DNA of 38,014 nucleotides. It comes from Sulfurimonas sp. GTDB taxonomy: Bacteria; Campylobacterota; Campylobacteria; Campylobacterales; Sulfurimonadaceae. The position numbers were made by a program, and so were the translations under genes. The DNA lies in contig JALWTK010000171.1 in NCBI GenBank assembly GCA_027082875.1, forward strand, positions 1-38,014, given 5' to 3'. Shown here one piece after another: positions 15,447 to 23,768 of this stretch. How positions within the stretch are numbered: the first letter of the stretch is position 1; every line of letters begins with the position of its first letter. The notes beneath the pieces were generated by a model. The model was not told the DNA's origin. It ran no database searches and was given only the letters and a program-made list of their open reading frames with translations.

Positions 15447-16516
15447 TGGTACTACTAGGCTCAACAGGTTCCATCGGGGTAAACACTCTTATCGTAGCGA
15501 AAAAATTTGGTATAGATGTTGAAGTTTTAGTTGCGGGAAAAAACATCAAACTTTTAAATGAGCAGATAGAAGAGCATAAGCCTAAAGTTGTGGTTATCGC
15601 CCAAGAGTTGGATATAAAAAATGTTAATCACTCTCGCGTTTATGCAGGAAGTGAAGCAATTTTGAGTGCTATCGCAGATAGCCAGAGTGAGCTTGTGGTC
15701 AATGCTCTTGTGGGGTTTTTAGGACTTCGTCCAACGCTTAAAGCTCTAGAGTGCAACAAAAAAGTAGCATTAGCAAATAAGGAGTCTTTAGTTGCAAGTG
15801 GTGCTTTTATAGATACAAGTAAAATCCAGCCCATAGACAGCGAACACTTTGGACTTTGGTATCTCTTGCAAGATAGACCAATAGAGAAGATGATTATCAC
15901 TGCGAGTGGTGGGGCATTTCGTGACTGGGATATAAAGCGACTAGAAAACGCGACACTGGCAGACACGCAAAAACATCCAAACTGGTCTATGGGACAAAAG
16001 ATAACGATAGACTCTGCAACAATGGTCAATAAAATGTTTGAACTCCTTGAAGCACGTTGGCTTTTTGGAGAGGGTAAGTACGATGCTATCATCGAAACAA
16101 AGTCTCTCATTCATGCTATGATAGACTTCAAAGATGGCTCCACTACCGCACATTTCGCAAATGCAAGTATGCAACTTCCTATTGCCTATGCACTTGATGA
16201 GAAAATGAATGAGAATATCTTAGGTCATGTTGATCTACTCAAGGTAGGAAGCTTAGAATTTCGTGAAATCACTACCGATAGGTATCCTATCTGGTCCATT
16301 CGCGAAGAGCTACTAAAAAACCCTGCTCGTGGCGTTGTGATAAATGCAGCCAATGAAGCAGCTATAGAGATGTTTATAGCAAAAAAGATAGGTTTTATGG
16401 ATATCTCCAAGTATATCACGACTGCATTTGATAAATTCACCACTTTAGCTACGAATGTGGAAGATGTCTTTCTTATGGATAGAGAAGTACGAGAGTATGT
16501 ACGAGGTCTTAGATGA
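15446..16516 (+). CDS. dxr: 1-deoxy-D-xylulose 5-phosphate reductoisomerase
   Basis: Dxr (IspC) makes 2-C-methyl-D-erythritol 4-phosphate from DXP with NADPH, the committed step of the MEP isoprenoid pathway in the cytoplasm. The NADPH loop is GSTGSIG (5-11). Metal and substrate residues appear in DSEHFGLW, ASGGAFRD, and HPNWSMGQKITIDSATMVNK with the following FELLEARWLF. At 356 residues it is on the short side of the family, as in other Campylobacterota. The ATG overlaps the ORF6N stop (TAATG), and its TGA overlaps the methyltransferase ATG, so translation is probably coupled through all three genes. No independent ribosome binding site is needed. Confidence 0.96.
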   Translation: MVLLGSTGSIGVNTLIVAKKFGIDVEVLVAGKNIKLLNEQIEEHKPKVVVIAQELDIKNVNHSRVYAGSEAILSAIADSQSELVVNALVGFLGLRPTLKALECNKKVALANKESLVASGAFIDTSKIQPIDSEHFGLWYLLQDRPIEKMIITASGGAFRDWDIKRLENATLADTQKHPNWSMGQKITIDSATMVNKMFELLEARWLFGEGKYDAIIETKSLIHAMIDFKDGSTTAHFANASMQLPIAYALDEKMNENILGHVDLLKVGSLEFREITTDRYPIWSIREELLKNPARGVVINAANEAAIEMFIAKKIGFMDISKYITTAFDKFTTLATNVEDVFLMDREVREYVRGLR

Positions 16517-17580
16517 TAAAAGGCGTTTCTCTTTTCGCAAATGTTGGAATAGCTGAGACATATATCAAAAACCAAGGCATCAAGATAGTTGTGGCAAATG
16601 AGCTGATGAAAAATCGTGCAGAGTTTTATGCTCAGATGCATCCAGAGTGCCAGATGATTCAAGGGGATATCACGAGTGATGAGACTTTTAATGCAGTTGC
16701 CAAGGCTGCCAAAAAAGAGCAGTGTGACTTTCTCATAGCAACACCTCCTTGTCAGGGTATGAGTTTAGCTGGGAAGATGCATGAAAATGATCCTCGCAAT
16801 TCACTCATCAAGTATGTCGTTAAACTCGCACAAGAGTTAGAGCCTACAAATATACTCATAGAAAATGTGCCGAAGGTTTTAAATACTTACCTTGTGCATA
16901 AGGGTGAGAAGTTAAAGATAACAGACTTTATACGAAGTGAGCTTGAACCTCTAGGATACATCATAAATCCCGTAATAGTTGATGCTTCAGATTATGGAAC
17001 ACCACAAAAACGCAGACGTGCTATTTTCCTTATTTCTAAGCTCAAAAAATGGGAAGTTCCACTAAAACAAGAGAAGATAAGCGTTAGAGAGATGATAGAG
17101 CATCTTCCAAGTTTAGAGAGTGGAGAGAGTTCAAAGATCACTTACCATAGTGCAAAAAAGCATAATGCGAGACATATTGCCTTTCTTAAACAAACACCAA
17201 CCGGTAAGTCCGCTTTACATAACAAGGTAGACTATCCCAAAAAATCAGATGGCACGCGTATAAAAGGGTATGCTACAACCTATAAACGCATAGAGTGGGA
17301 TAAACCAGCACCTACTATCACAATGGCGAACGGTTCTATCTCAAGTCAGAACAATGTTCACCCCGGTCGTAAGTTAGCTGATGGAAGTTATAGTGATGCT
17401 CGTGTTTTAACACTCAAAGAGATATTTATTTTAACTGGGCTTCCTGATGAGTGGACACCACCAGTATGGGCAAGTGAAAATTTTATTCGTCAAGTGATAG
17501 GTGAGGGTGTACCTCCAAAGCTTATAGAATCACTGCTCTGTGTAATGCCTTGTAAAGACCATCTAAAGGAAGAGAAATGA
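16513..17580 (+). CDS. Orphan DNA (cytosine-5) methyltransferase
   Basis: The 355-residue enzyme transfers a methyl group from S-adenosylmethionine to C5 of cytosine in a specific DNA site. Motif I is [11 protein letters not shown] at the N-terminus; motif IV is ATPPCQGMS with the catalytic Cys80; motif VI ENVPKV; motif [12 protein letters not shown]; a target recognition region lies at about 180-290; motif IX is [18 protein letters not shown] and motif [10 protein letters not shown]. All catalytic motifs are intact. It overlaps dxr by 4 bases (ATGA) and tsaD by 4 bases (ATGA). No restriction endonuclease gene is adjacent, so it is an orphan, and its recognition site cannot be read from sequence. 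It may be a relic of a restriction-modification system or an epigenetic regulator. Confidence 0.93.
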   Translation: MIKGVSLFANVGIAETYIKNQGIKIVVANELMKNRAEFYAQMHPECQMIQGDITSDETFNAVAKAAKKEQCDFLIATPPCQGMSLAGKMHENDPRNSLIKYVVKLAQELEPTNILIENVPKVLNTYLVHKGEKLKITDFIRSELEPLGYIINPVIVDASDYGTPQKRRRAIFLISKLKKWEVPLKQEKISVREMIEHLPSLESGESSKITYHSAKKHNARHIAFLKQTPTGKSALHNKVDYPKKSDGTRIKGYATTYKRIEWDKPAPTITMANGSISSQNNVHPGRKLADGSYSDARVLTLKEIFILTGLPDEWTPPVWASENFIRQVIGEGVPPKLIESLLCVMPCKDHLKEEK

Positions 17581-18563
17581 TACTAAGTATAGAGAGCTCA
17601 TGTGATGATAGCGCTATCGCTATTACAGAGATAGAGACAAACAAGTTACTTTTTCATAAAAAAATAAGTCAAGAGATAGAGCATAGTGTTTATGGTGGAG
17701 TAGTTCCAGAACTTGCAGCACGTCTACATGCTGAGGCACTACCTAAGATACTAGAGCAAGTTGAAGAGTATTTTCCTAAGCTTAAAGCAGTTGCGGTGAC
17801 TTCGACTCCTGGTCTCGCTGTTACTCTTGTTGAAGGTGTGACTATGGCGAAGGCTGTGGCTGTGGCCTTAAATATTCCTATCATAGGGGTGAATCATTTA
17901 ATAGGACATATCTATTCACTTTTTATAGAAAAAGAGACACAGTTTCCTCTTACTTGTCTTTTAGTCTCCGGTGGGCATACTCAGGTGATGGAGGTTAAAA
18001 GCCTCACAGAAATAGAGACTGTGGCAAAGAGTATGGATGATAGTTTTGGAGAGAGTTTTGATAAGGTAGCTAAAATGATGCACCTTGGCTATCCTGGTGG
18101 TCCAGCTATCCAAGAACTTGCATATGGTGGGGACAGACTTAAACATAACTTCACAGTACCTCTGCATCAGTCACCTCTGATCGCATTTAGCTATTCAGGG
18201 CTGAAAAATGCTGTGCGTTTAGCAATTTTAGAAGAAGAGAAGCAAGAGGAGCCTAATTTTCAAGATATTGCAGCCTCTTTTGAGCATATAGCGACAAAGC
18301 ATCTGACTATGAAACTTAAGAAGTATTTTAAAACTGTAAGACCAAATACTTTTGCTATAGTTGGAGGAGCATCAGCCAACCTTTATCTGCGTTCTCAGAT
18401 AGAAGAGCTTCTTAAACCTTACAAAGCAGAGCTTATTTTGAGTGAACTTCAATACTGCTCAGACAATGCGGCAATGATAGGTCGTGTAGGAGTAGATATG
18501 TACAAGCAAGGGATATTTAGTTCTTTAGAAGAGTTGGATATAGCACCAAGAAGTCTTCTTTAA
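17577..18563 (+). CDS. tsaD: tRNA N6-threonylcarbamoyladenosine transferase subunit TsaD
   Basis: TsaD (Gcp/YgjD/Kae1) transfers the threonylcarbamoyl group to A37 of ANN-decoding tRNAs, working with TsaB, TsaE and threonylcarbamoyl-AMP from TsaC. The 328-residue protein shows the ASKHA fold: [13 protein letters not shown] at the N-terminus, [11 protein letters not shown] and [11 protein letters not shown] with the metal-binding His residues, LLVSGGHTQ, and [10 protein letters not shown] near the end. The start overlaps the methyltransferase stop by 4 bases. It is the last gene of the operon. It is essential in many bacteria, so anything inserted upstream must preserve its expression. Confidence 0.96.
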   Translation: MILSIESSCDDSAIAITEIETNKLLFHKKISQEIEHSVYGGVVPELAARLHAEALPKILEQVEEYFPKLKAVAVTSTPGLAVTLVEGVTMAKAVAVALNIPIIGVNHLIGHIYSLFIEKETQFPLTCLLVSGGHTQVMEVKSLTEIETVAKSMDDSFGESFDKVAKMMHLGYPGGPAIQELAYGGDRLKHNFTVPLHQSPLIAFSYSGLKNAVRLAILEEEKQEEPNFQDIAASFEHIATKHLTMKLKKYFKTVRPNTFAIVGGASANLYLRSQIEELLKPYKAELILSELQYCSDNAAMIGRVGVDMYKQGIFSSLEELDIAPRSLL

Positions 18564-18684
18564 ACTTCTTTGATGTAAAATTGAGTAAGAGAAATAAGTA
18601 GAAGATCGTTATAAACAAAGCCCAAAACTTTACTAATAGCCTTTGTAGAGGAAGCGGATAAGCAAGAGATGGAGAGTTTAGAAG

Positions 18685-19323
18685 ATGCTATTAAACAACT
18701 TTTTTAAAGATAAAAAGTACTTTTTTATCCTATCAAGTATTTTTATTCTTATTTTAGAGCTCTTCGTGTATTTTACTATTGCGTATGTTAAACAGAATGA
18801 TACTGATAATTATCTCTCTCTTGTAACACCTGATTTTGAGACTCACCTAAAGGTTGCAAATACACATTTAACTGACATTTCAAAAATATTTTATGATTTA
18901 GAGGTAAATAGACCTGACATTATTGAGATAATGTATGAAGCAACACAAACAAAAGACAAAGCAAAGCTCGCTATTCTTCGTGCTCGCTTACTGAAGAAAC
19001 TCTCCCCTACATATAGGTATATGAAAAAATACTATGTTCGTCAACTTCATTTTCAGCTCCCTCACTCGATAAGTTTCTTACGTTTTCATAGACCAAAGAA
19101 GTTTGGTGATTCTTTAGTAGGTGTTCGGGCTACCTTAGAGTATGTGAATAAATATAAGACTCCTGTTAGTGCTTTTGAAGAGGGACGTATCTTTAATGGA
19201 TTTAGAAATGTTTATCCTATATTTAAAGGGAATACTTTTGTAGGAACTGTTGAGATATCTTTTTCATTTGCTGGTATGCAAGAGGTGCTCTCCAAAATAG
19301 ATACAACGAGTTATCTCTTTTGA
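18685..19323 (+). pseudogene. N-terminal half of a frameshifted sensor diguanylate cyclase
   Basis: This 212-residue piece has a membrane anchor (about 12-34, FFILSSIFILILELFVYFTI) and the start of a periplasmic double-Cache-type sensor. The stretch RQLHFQLPHSISFLRFHRPKKFGD ... FEEGRIFNGFRNVYPIF closely resembles the dCache_3 pattern; ligands of this domain are unknown. It stops at a TGA (19321-19323) directly after TTT TGA. Removing one T from the TTTT run at 19318-19321 joins it to the next frame as SYLF-DKKTLNDK, restoring a complete cyclase of about 500 residues. It is therefore best read as one gene broken by a single-base insertion, by sequencing error or, less likely, by a programmed +1 shift. 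GGAG lies about 10 bases before the ATG. Confidence 0.8.
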
Positions 19324-20173
19324 TAAAAAAACACTCAACGACAAGATGGAGATAGGTCTTTCTGAGATGAATAGAATTAATGAAGATATCGCTTTAAAAG
19401 TGAATACTAAGTTAGTAAAAGGGGAGTCTTTCTCCATCTATTATAAAAATAAAAATATTTATAATAATCACTCTATCATCATCTCTTTTGTAGCAGTTTC
19501 AAATTTAGATGATAAAGTTGTCGCATATATTGTGCATTATTCATTTGGGGACTATGTAGATATTATCTTAAACAAAGTGCAAAAACTTTTCTGGTTACTC
19601 AGTGCATTAGCTTTTGTATTAAGCATAGGATTTGCCTTTATTTTGACAAATGAGAGAAAAAAACAGAGATCGATACATGAATTTGCTGTTCATGATGCAC
19701 TTACTGGTATCTATAACCGTCATGGAGTAAATGAAATACTCAAGCAGCAACTCAATGAAGCTAAACGTTCAAAGAAAGCTTTTTCACTTATCTTTTTTGA
19801 TATAGACTTCTTTAAACATGTCAATGATACCTATGGGCATGAGATGGGTGATTATGTTTTAGAAAATATTGCTAAAATTATCTCTAAAGAGATACGATCA
19901 AGTGATATTTTTGCAAGATGGGGAGGGGAAGAGTTTATTCTTTTTCTACCAAATACACAACTTGGGCATGCGGTGAGATTAGCTGAAAAGTTACGAATAG
20001 TAATAGAAGAACATAGCTTTAGTAGTATAGATAGTGTTACCTGTAGTTTTGGTGTTACTGCGATGAATGCAGATGATACAAAAGAGAGCTTTTTAAAAAG
20101 AGTTGATACTCTCCTTTATAAAGCAAAAGAGAGTGGTAGAAACTGTGTGATCTCAGATTTAAACCTTAACTGA
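19322..20173 (+). pseudogene. C-terminal half of the frameshifted diguanylate cyclase (GGDEF domain)
   Basis: This is the continuation in another frame; the first ATG in it is at 19346 (275 residues from there) and has no ribosome binding site, so independent translation is doubtful. It contains the rest of the Cache domain, one membrane helix (LFWLLSALAFVLSIGFAFILT) and a GGDEF domain. The active site is GGEEF (193-197 counted from 19346) and an RxxD inhibitory site, RSSD, stands at the usual distance of five residues before it. Both are intact, so a restored protein could make c-di-GMP with product inhibition. The opposite activity is represented at 32134-33528 by an HD-GYP protein. Confidence 0.82.
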
Positions 20174-20245
20174 AACTTATGGCAAAACACTTGTTTTCTA
20201 AATAAGAGTAAAATCATCCGATTTAAAATATACTTCTCTCAACAA

Positions 20246-20275
20246 AACGCAATCGCGTTAAAATTAAACACAAGG
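20246..20275 (+). promoter_or_regulatory. tpx promoter region and ribosome binding site
   Basis: TAAAAT at 20259-20264 is a good -10 candidate and AAGGAG at 20271-20276 is the ribosome binding site for the ATG at 20283. A short inverted repeat AACGC-AATC-GCGTT (20246-20259) overlaps the promoter and could be an operator, but five-base arms are weak evidence. Confidence 0.45.
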
Positions 20276-20282
20276 AGCCAAA

Positions 20283-20786
20283 ATGGCAACTACAAAATTT
20301 AAAGGTACAGACGTAGAATTATTAGGAAATGAAGTAAATGTTGGAGACAAAGCACCAGCAATTACTGTTGTAAACTCAGACGGTTTAGGTGATGTAACAG
20401 TTGGTGGAGCTCAAGGGCATAAGCAACTTATTATCGTTGTTCCTTCTTTAGACACAGGTGTATGTGCTACTGAAACTCGTAACTTCAATGCAAAAGCAGC
20501 ATCTTTAGAAGGTGTTAAGCCAACTATCGTTTCTCTTGACCTTCCATTTGCTGCTGGTCGTTTTTGTTCAGCTGAAGGAATTAACGATTTAACTGTTACT
20601 TCTGACTTCCGTAACAAAGATTTCGCAAATGCTTATGGTGTTTTACTTGGTGGATCAGTTCTAGCTGGTGTTACTTGTAGAGCAATCTTCGCAGTAAACG
20701 AAGAGGGTGTTGTTACTTACAAAGAGATCGTTCCTGAGATCACTGAAGAGCCTAACTACGATGCTGCAATCGCTGCAGTTAGCTAA
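20283..20786 (+). CDS. tpx: Thiol peroxidase (Tpx)
   Basis: Tpx is an atypical 2-Cys peroxiredoxin that reduces hydrogen peroxide and alkyl peroxides using thioredoxin. The 167-residue protein has the peroxidatic Cys61 in SLDTGVCATETRNF and the resolving Cys95 in GRFCSAEGI, at the same numbers as in E. coli Tpx. Length is standard. A strong AAGGAG precedes the start and codons are of the highly expressed type compared with neighbours (many GTT, GCA, AAC, GGT), fitting an abundant protein. It is monocistronic, with a hairpin after the stop. It protects a microaerophilic cell from peroxide. Confidence 0.97.
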   Translation: MATTKFKGTDVELLGNEVNVGDKAPAITVVNSDGLGDVTVGGAQGHKQLIIVVPSLDTGVCATETRNFNAKAASLEGVKPTIVSLDLPFAAGRFCSAEGINDLTVTSDFRNKDFANAYGVLLGGSVLAGVTCRAIFAVNEEGVVTYKEIVPEITEEPNYDAAIAAVS

Positions 20787-20809
20787 GTTAAACGCTAAAG
20801 CGTAATGCA

Positions 20810-20829
20810 AGTGAGCCTTTTGGTTCACT
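20810..20829 (+). terminator. Hairpin downstream of tpx
   Basis: AGTGAGCC and GGTTCACT form an 8-pair stem (one G-U) around a TTTT loop. No T run follows directly, only CTGTTAACCC and later a TTTTT, so intrinsic termination is uncertain. It lies 24 bases after the stop. Confidence 0.45.
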
Positions 20830-20893
20830 CTGTTAACCCTTCAACTTTTTACCCCTCAAAAACCTCTTAAGAATTCAAAGACATTTACTCTGA

Positions 20894-20899
20894 TATAAT
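20894..20899 (+). promoter_or_regulatory. -10 element of the TIGR04219-type outer membrane protein gene
   Basis: TATAAT preceded by CTGA; ATG at 20925 with ACGGAG before it. T-rich sequence (ACTTTTTACCCC) lies upstream in place of a -35 box. Confidence 0.6.
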
Positions 20900-20924
20900 A
20901 CAGTAATTATTAACGGAGAAAAAA

Positions 20925-21698
20925 ATGAAAAAATTATTATCAACTATTGCTTGTGGTGCTGTTTTAGCTACAACTGCAAGTGCAGACTTCGCTCGAGTAG
21001 AGATGGGTGCTGGTGCTTGGATGCAATCACCTAAAGGGTCTATAAAATTAAGTGATGGTTCTGGGGCTTTAAACCTTAATGGTACATATACAAGCAATGA
21101 GACAGAAGCCACGGACATATACATTTGGGCTTTGATTAAACATCCTATTCCTATCTTACCAAACTTGAGACTAGAGTATGTTACTGTAACTGATGAGGGA
21201 GAGACAAGAGGATCAGTTGGTGGTTTAAATATTCCAACTTCAGCTCATACAACCCTTGATAGTACTGAGTTTGATGTAATTCCATATTATAATATATTGG
21301 ACAATACATTTTGGACTACGATAGATTTAGGATTAGATATGAAAGTAATTCAGACAGATTCTAATGTAGCAATAGTCCCTAGTACTATTCCTGGTGCTAG
21401 TTTTGCTGGATACAGTTCTTCGGATACTACTGTTGTCCCATTACTCTATGTAAGAGCTCGTGTTGAAGTTCCTTTTACGGGTATTGGAGTTGAGACAGAT
21501 GCCAAAGCTATCACTGATGGCACAGATACTGTGTATGATGTAAGAGCAAAAGTAGATTATACACTTGGCTTTATTCCTGTTGTTCAGCCTGCTTTTGAAG
21601 TAGGGTATAGAGTACAACAACTTACAGTTGATGATGGTAATAATCAAGTTGATTTGAACTATGCTGGTGTTTATGCAGGTTTAATGCTTCGTTTTTAG
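20925..21698 (+). CDS. TIGR04219-type outer membrane beta-barrel protein
   Basis: The 257-residue protein has a signal peptide with cleavage after TASA (MKKLLSTIACGAVLATTASA) and a mature part starting DFARVEMGAGAWMQSPKG, the hallmark opening of this Campylobacterota outer-membrane family. Strands follow (ATDIYIWALIKHPIPILPNLRLEY, EFDVIPYYNILDNTFWTTIDLGLDMKV) with a C-terminal YAGLMLRF ending in Phe as barrel proteins do. Function is unknown; it is not an evident porin. It has its own promoter. Its last 18 bases overlap the end of murB on the other strand, and no terminator is seen between them. Confidence 0.87.
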   Translation: MKKLLSTIACGAVLATTASADFARVEMGAGAWMQSPKGSIKLSDGSGALNLNGTYTSNETEATDIYIWALIKHPIPILPNLRLEYVTVTDEGETRGSVGGLNIPTSAHTTLDSTEFDVIPYYNILDNTFWTTIDLGLDMKVIQTDSNVAIVPSTIPGASFAGYSSSDTTVVPLLYVRARVEVPFTGIGVETDAKAITDGTDTVYDVRAKVDYTLGFIPVVQPAFEVGYRVQQLTVDDGNNQVDLNYAGVYAGLMLRF

Positions 21699-22484
21699 TA
21701 GTGTTTGCTCTAAAATAACTATCTCGCACTCAAGCTCGATGTCAAATCTCTCTTTGACTCGTGTTTGAGCCTCTCTTATAAGCCACATGGCATCTTCAAA
21801 AATTCCACCACCATTGTTAACTAAAAAGTTCGCATGCTCTTCGCTAAAGCACATAGCACCACGAAGCACTCCTTTTAGTCCAACCTCTTCTATAAGTCTC
21901 CCTGCATAATCACCCTCAGGATTTTTAAAACAACTTCCGGCACTTGGCGTTGAGGGTTGGTTACTTCGCATCTTTTTAAACATTGCTACTGTTTCTAACT
22001 CATATCCTTTTTCTAGGGAGAAACTGGCTTCAAGTATGGGCTCTTTTATATCTGTATATCTATAGCTATACGCTATCTGCTCTTTTTGAATGACTCCACT
22101 TGGTGTTTTAATAGAGAGAAGGTGATTAAAAATTTCAAACTCTTTGAGCCCTGCATTCATATAGACAAGACCGCCAAGTTTTCCGGGGAGATGTGAGATA
22201 AACTCAAAGTTGGCTATATCATTCTTTTTACAAAAGGAGGCAATTTTTCCAGAAGGAGTTGCTCCTCCTATTTTGAGAACATCATTTTCTACTGTGATAT
22301 AGTCATAGATTTTGGAGAGCATCATCAGTGGTGGTGGATTTGCTCCAACCAGCGTATTATTACAAGAGCCTATGAGGTAGTAGTCATTAATATTTGAGAA
22401 GTCATTTTCAAGAAGGGCAACTTCAAAACTCCCCCCTATTTTAAAGGAGGAGTATTTTAAGAAGTTGACAAGTTTCGTTTGCAT
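21681..22484 (-). CDS. murB: UDP-N-acetylmuramate dehydrogenase
   Basis: MurB reduces UDP-GlcNAc-enolpyruvate to UDP-MurNAc with NADPH and FAD, an early cytoplasmic step in peptidoglycan synthesis. The 267-residue protein shows the FAD-binding LIGSCNNTLV (38-47), PGKLGGLVYMNAG (100-112), SYRYTD with Arg142, SAGSCFKNP with the catalytic Ser184, and EEHANFLVNNGG. Lengths of about 260 are usual in this phylum. It is the last gene of mqnD-fliQ-murB, 11 bases after fliQ; I recall fliQ and murB adjacent in Campylobacter as well. Its 3' end overlaps the convergent outer-membrane protein gene. Confidence 0.95.
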   Translation of the reverse strand: MQTKLVNFLKYSSFKIGGSFEVALLENDFSNINDYYLIGSCNNTLVGANPPPLMMLSKIYDYITVENDVLKIGGATPSGKIASFCKKNDIANFEFISHLPGKLGGLVYMNAGLKEFEIFNHLLSIKTPSGVIQKEQIAYSYRYTDIKEPILEASFSLEKGYELETVAMFKKMRSNQPSTPSAGSCFKNPEGDYAGRLIEEVGLKGVLRGAMCFSEEHANFLVNNGGGIFEDAMWLIREAQTRVKERFDIELECEIVILEQTLLKTKH

Positions 22485-22495
22485 TGGATAGAAAA

Positions 22496-22762
22496 CTACT
22501 CTACAAAGGTTGGCATGAGGTTGAAGACATGTGTTGCAAAGTCTGTCATCTCATTGAGCATCCATGGCATTGTGAGTACTATCACGATAACAACACCGAT
22601 AATTTTAGGGATAAAGGAAAGAGTCATTTCGTTGATCTGTGTAGTCGCTTGAAAGATAGAGACTGCAAGTCCTAAAAACATTCCAGTAAGGAGTCCAGGA
22701 AGTGCGAGCATGAGTGCTATCTTAAATGTTTCTACCCCAAGGGCTACGAGTTTTGCTTCCAC
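22496..22762 (-). CDS. fliQ: Flagellar export apparatus protein FliQ
   Basis: FliQ is a small core component of the flagellar type III secretion gate, assembled with FliP and FliR in the inner membrane. The 88-residue protein has two hydrophobic helices (about 12-38 and 50-75) and the family pattern ETFKIALMLALPGLLTGMFLGLAVSIFQATTQINEMTLSFIPKI (positions 11-54). The start is 2 bases after the mqnD stop and murB follows, so it is in an operon with unrelated metabolic genes, away from other flagellar genes, a known arrangement in Campylobacterota where flagellar genes are scattered. The chemoreceptor at 36044 also supports a motile cell. Confidence 0.95.
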   Translation of the reverse strand: MEAKLVALGVETFKIALMLALPGLLTGMFLGLAVSIFQATTQINEMTLSFIPKIIGVVIVIVLTMPWMLNEMTDFATHVFNLMPTFVE

Positions 22763-22764
22763 TT

Positions 22765-23628
22765 TTAGCCTTCTCTTTGCTCTGTGTACTCTGTAGGAAT
22801 GAGATAATCCTCTATCTTTACAGGTTCATCATAAAACCCATGCTTATATCCAAGCTCAAAAAGTTTATCTATAGCTTCATACTGAATAGGGCTAAGTGAG
22901 ATTGACTCATCATTTGCATAGAGTTCGAGGTATTTATCTAAAGTCGGTGCATCGATGCGAACGAGATCACGCTCTATGAGCATCTTTGAGAGTCTCTCTT
23001 TATGGTCGCGTGCAACTTGGACAGCTTTTGTAAGTGTCTCTTCGTAAGCGATAGCCTTTGTAAGTGGAAGTGATCGGCGAATAGCCATCCCACCAAGAGG
23101 AAGAGGAAGATCTTTCCCAGCTAACTCCTGCCAGATATCCCACATCTCACGCTCTACTTCAAGTGCAGAGTCATAAGTGAGGATAGACTCATGAATGAGA
23201 ACACCCGCATGTACTTTACCATCCAGAACAGCTTGCTCTATCTCCAAAAAATTCATATAAGTAACACGTGCTTCAGGATAAGCGATACGAAAAAGCATAG
23301 CATTCGTTGTATGCTCTCCACTAAGTGCTACTCTAAAGTTTCGCTTGAGTTTTTCGCCCTTGCGTTTAATGAGCTTCGGTCCATAACCCTCTCCAAAACT
23401 TACAGCAGTACGAAGAGGTGCATACTCACTTTTTATATGTGGATACAGAGCAAAACTAATCGCAACTATGTCATAAATACCATTGAGGGCATCTTCGTTG
23501 AGTGTTTGAATATCTTTAGCGATATTGTCAAACGCAGTATTTTTCATATCTACCCAGCCAAACTTAATGGCATAGTACATAAATATATCGTCGGCGTCCG
23601 GAGAGTGAGCTATAACTGTTTTTTTCAT
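22765..23628 (-). CDS. mqnD: 1,4-dihydroxy-6-naphthoate synthase (futalosine pathway)
   Basis: MqnD converts cyclic dehypoxanthine futalosine to 1,4-dihydroxy-6-naphthoate, a late specific step in the futalosine route to menaquinone. The 287-residue protein has the periplasmic-binding-protein-like fold of MqnA/MqnD. The opening HSPDADDIFMYYAIKFG corresponds to the SPCPNDTF..YAL signature of MqnD, then SGEHTTNAMLF, LIHES with the probable catalytic His146, and LPLPLGGMAIRR. MqnA is the closest alternative but its N-terminal signature differs. Campylobacterota respire with menaquinone made this way. It is the first gene of mqnD-fliQ-murB and divergent from recA. Its -10 TAAAAT ends 6 bases before the ATG, and no Shine-Dalgarno is present. 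Confidence 0.9.
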   Translation of the reverse strand: MKKTVIAHSPDADDIFMYYAIKFGWVDMKNTAFDNIAKDIQTLNEDALNGIYDIVAISFALYPHIKSEYAPLRTAVSFGEGYGPKLIKRKGEKLKRNFRVALSGEHTTNAMLFRIAYPEARVTYMNFLEIEQAVLDGKVHAGVLIHESILTYDSALEVEREMWDIWQELAGKDLPLPLGGMAIRRSLPLTKAIAYEETLTKAVQVARDHKERLSKMLIERDLVRIDAPTLDKYLELYANDESISLSPIQYEAIDKLFELGYKHGFYDEPVKIEDYLIPTEYTEQREG

Positions 23629-23634
23629 AAGTGT

Positions 23635-23640
23635 ATTTTA
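23635..23640 (-). promoter_or_regulatory. -10 element placed for a leaderless transcript (mqnD)
   Basis: The minus strand reads TAAAAT, ACACTT, ATG. The start codon is secure because the substrate-binding signature begins at residue 8. Confidence 0.5.
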
Positions 23641-23732
23641 GCAAAAATACCCTACTTTTTTCTTTATTTCGTTAAAATACTAAAAAAGTATGACAAAATG
23701 CAATATTTTTTAGAAAATCGAAAAAATGTGCA

Positions 23733-23738
23733 TATAAT
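23733..23738 (+). promoter_or_regulatory. -10 element of recA
   Basis: TATAAT preceded by GTGCA in a strongly AT-rich region with spaced T/A tracts; the leader to the ATG at 23769 is about 24 bases. No obvious LexA-type box is seen, in line with the lack of LexA in most Campylobacterota. Confidence 0.6.
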
Positions 23739-23768
23739 TCTTCAAAATTTAAAATAAGTGAGCCCAAG

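Noticed and set aside
6370..15646. The 16-base sequence CACTCTCGCGTTTATG occurs both in the helicase gene and in dxr
   Set aside because: Both copies encode HSRVY in frame; a chance result of shared codon choice, with no further similarity around them.
18615..18707. Open stretch reading TKPKTLLIAFVEEADKQEME and on to KQLF before the cyclase gene
   Set aside because: It looks protein-like but is preceded at once by TAA, has no suitable start codon, and is only 30 codons; at most a remnant of a lost gene.
23191..23757. 188-codon open frame on the plus strand over mqnD and into the recA promoter
   Set aside because: It is antisense to a well-identified gene, gives a low-complexity Tyr/Ile/Asn-rich product and overlaps the recA promoter.
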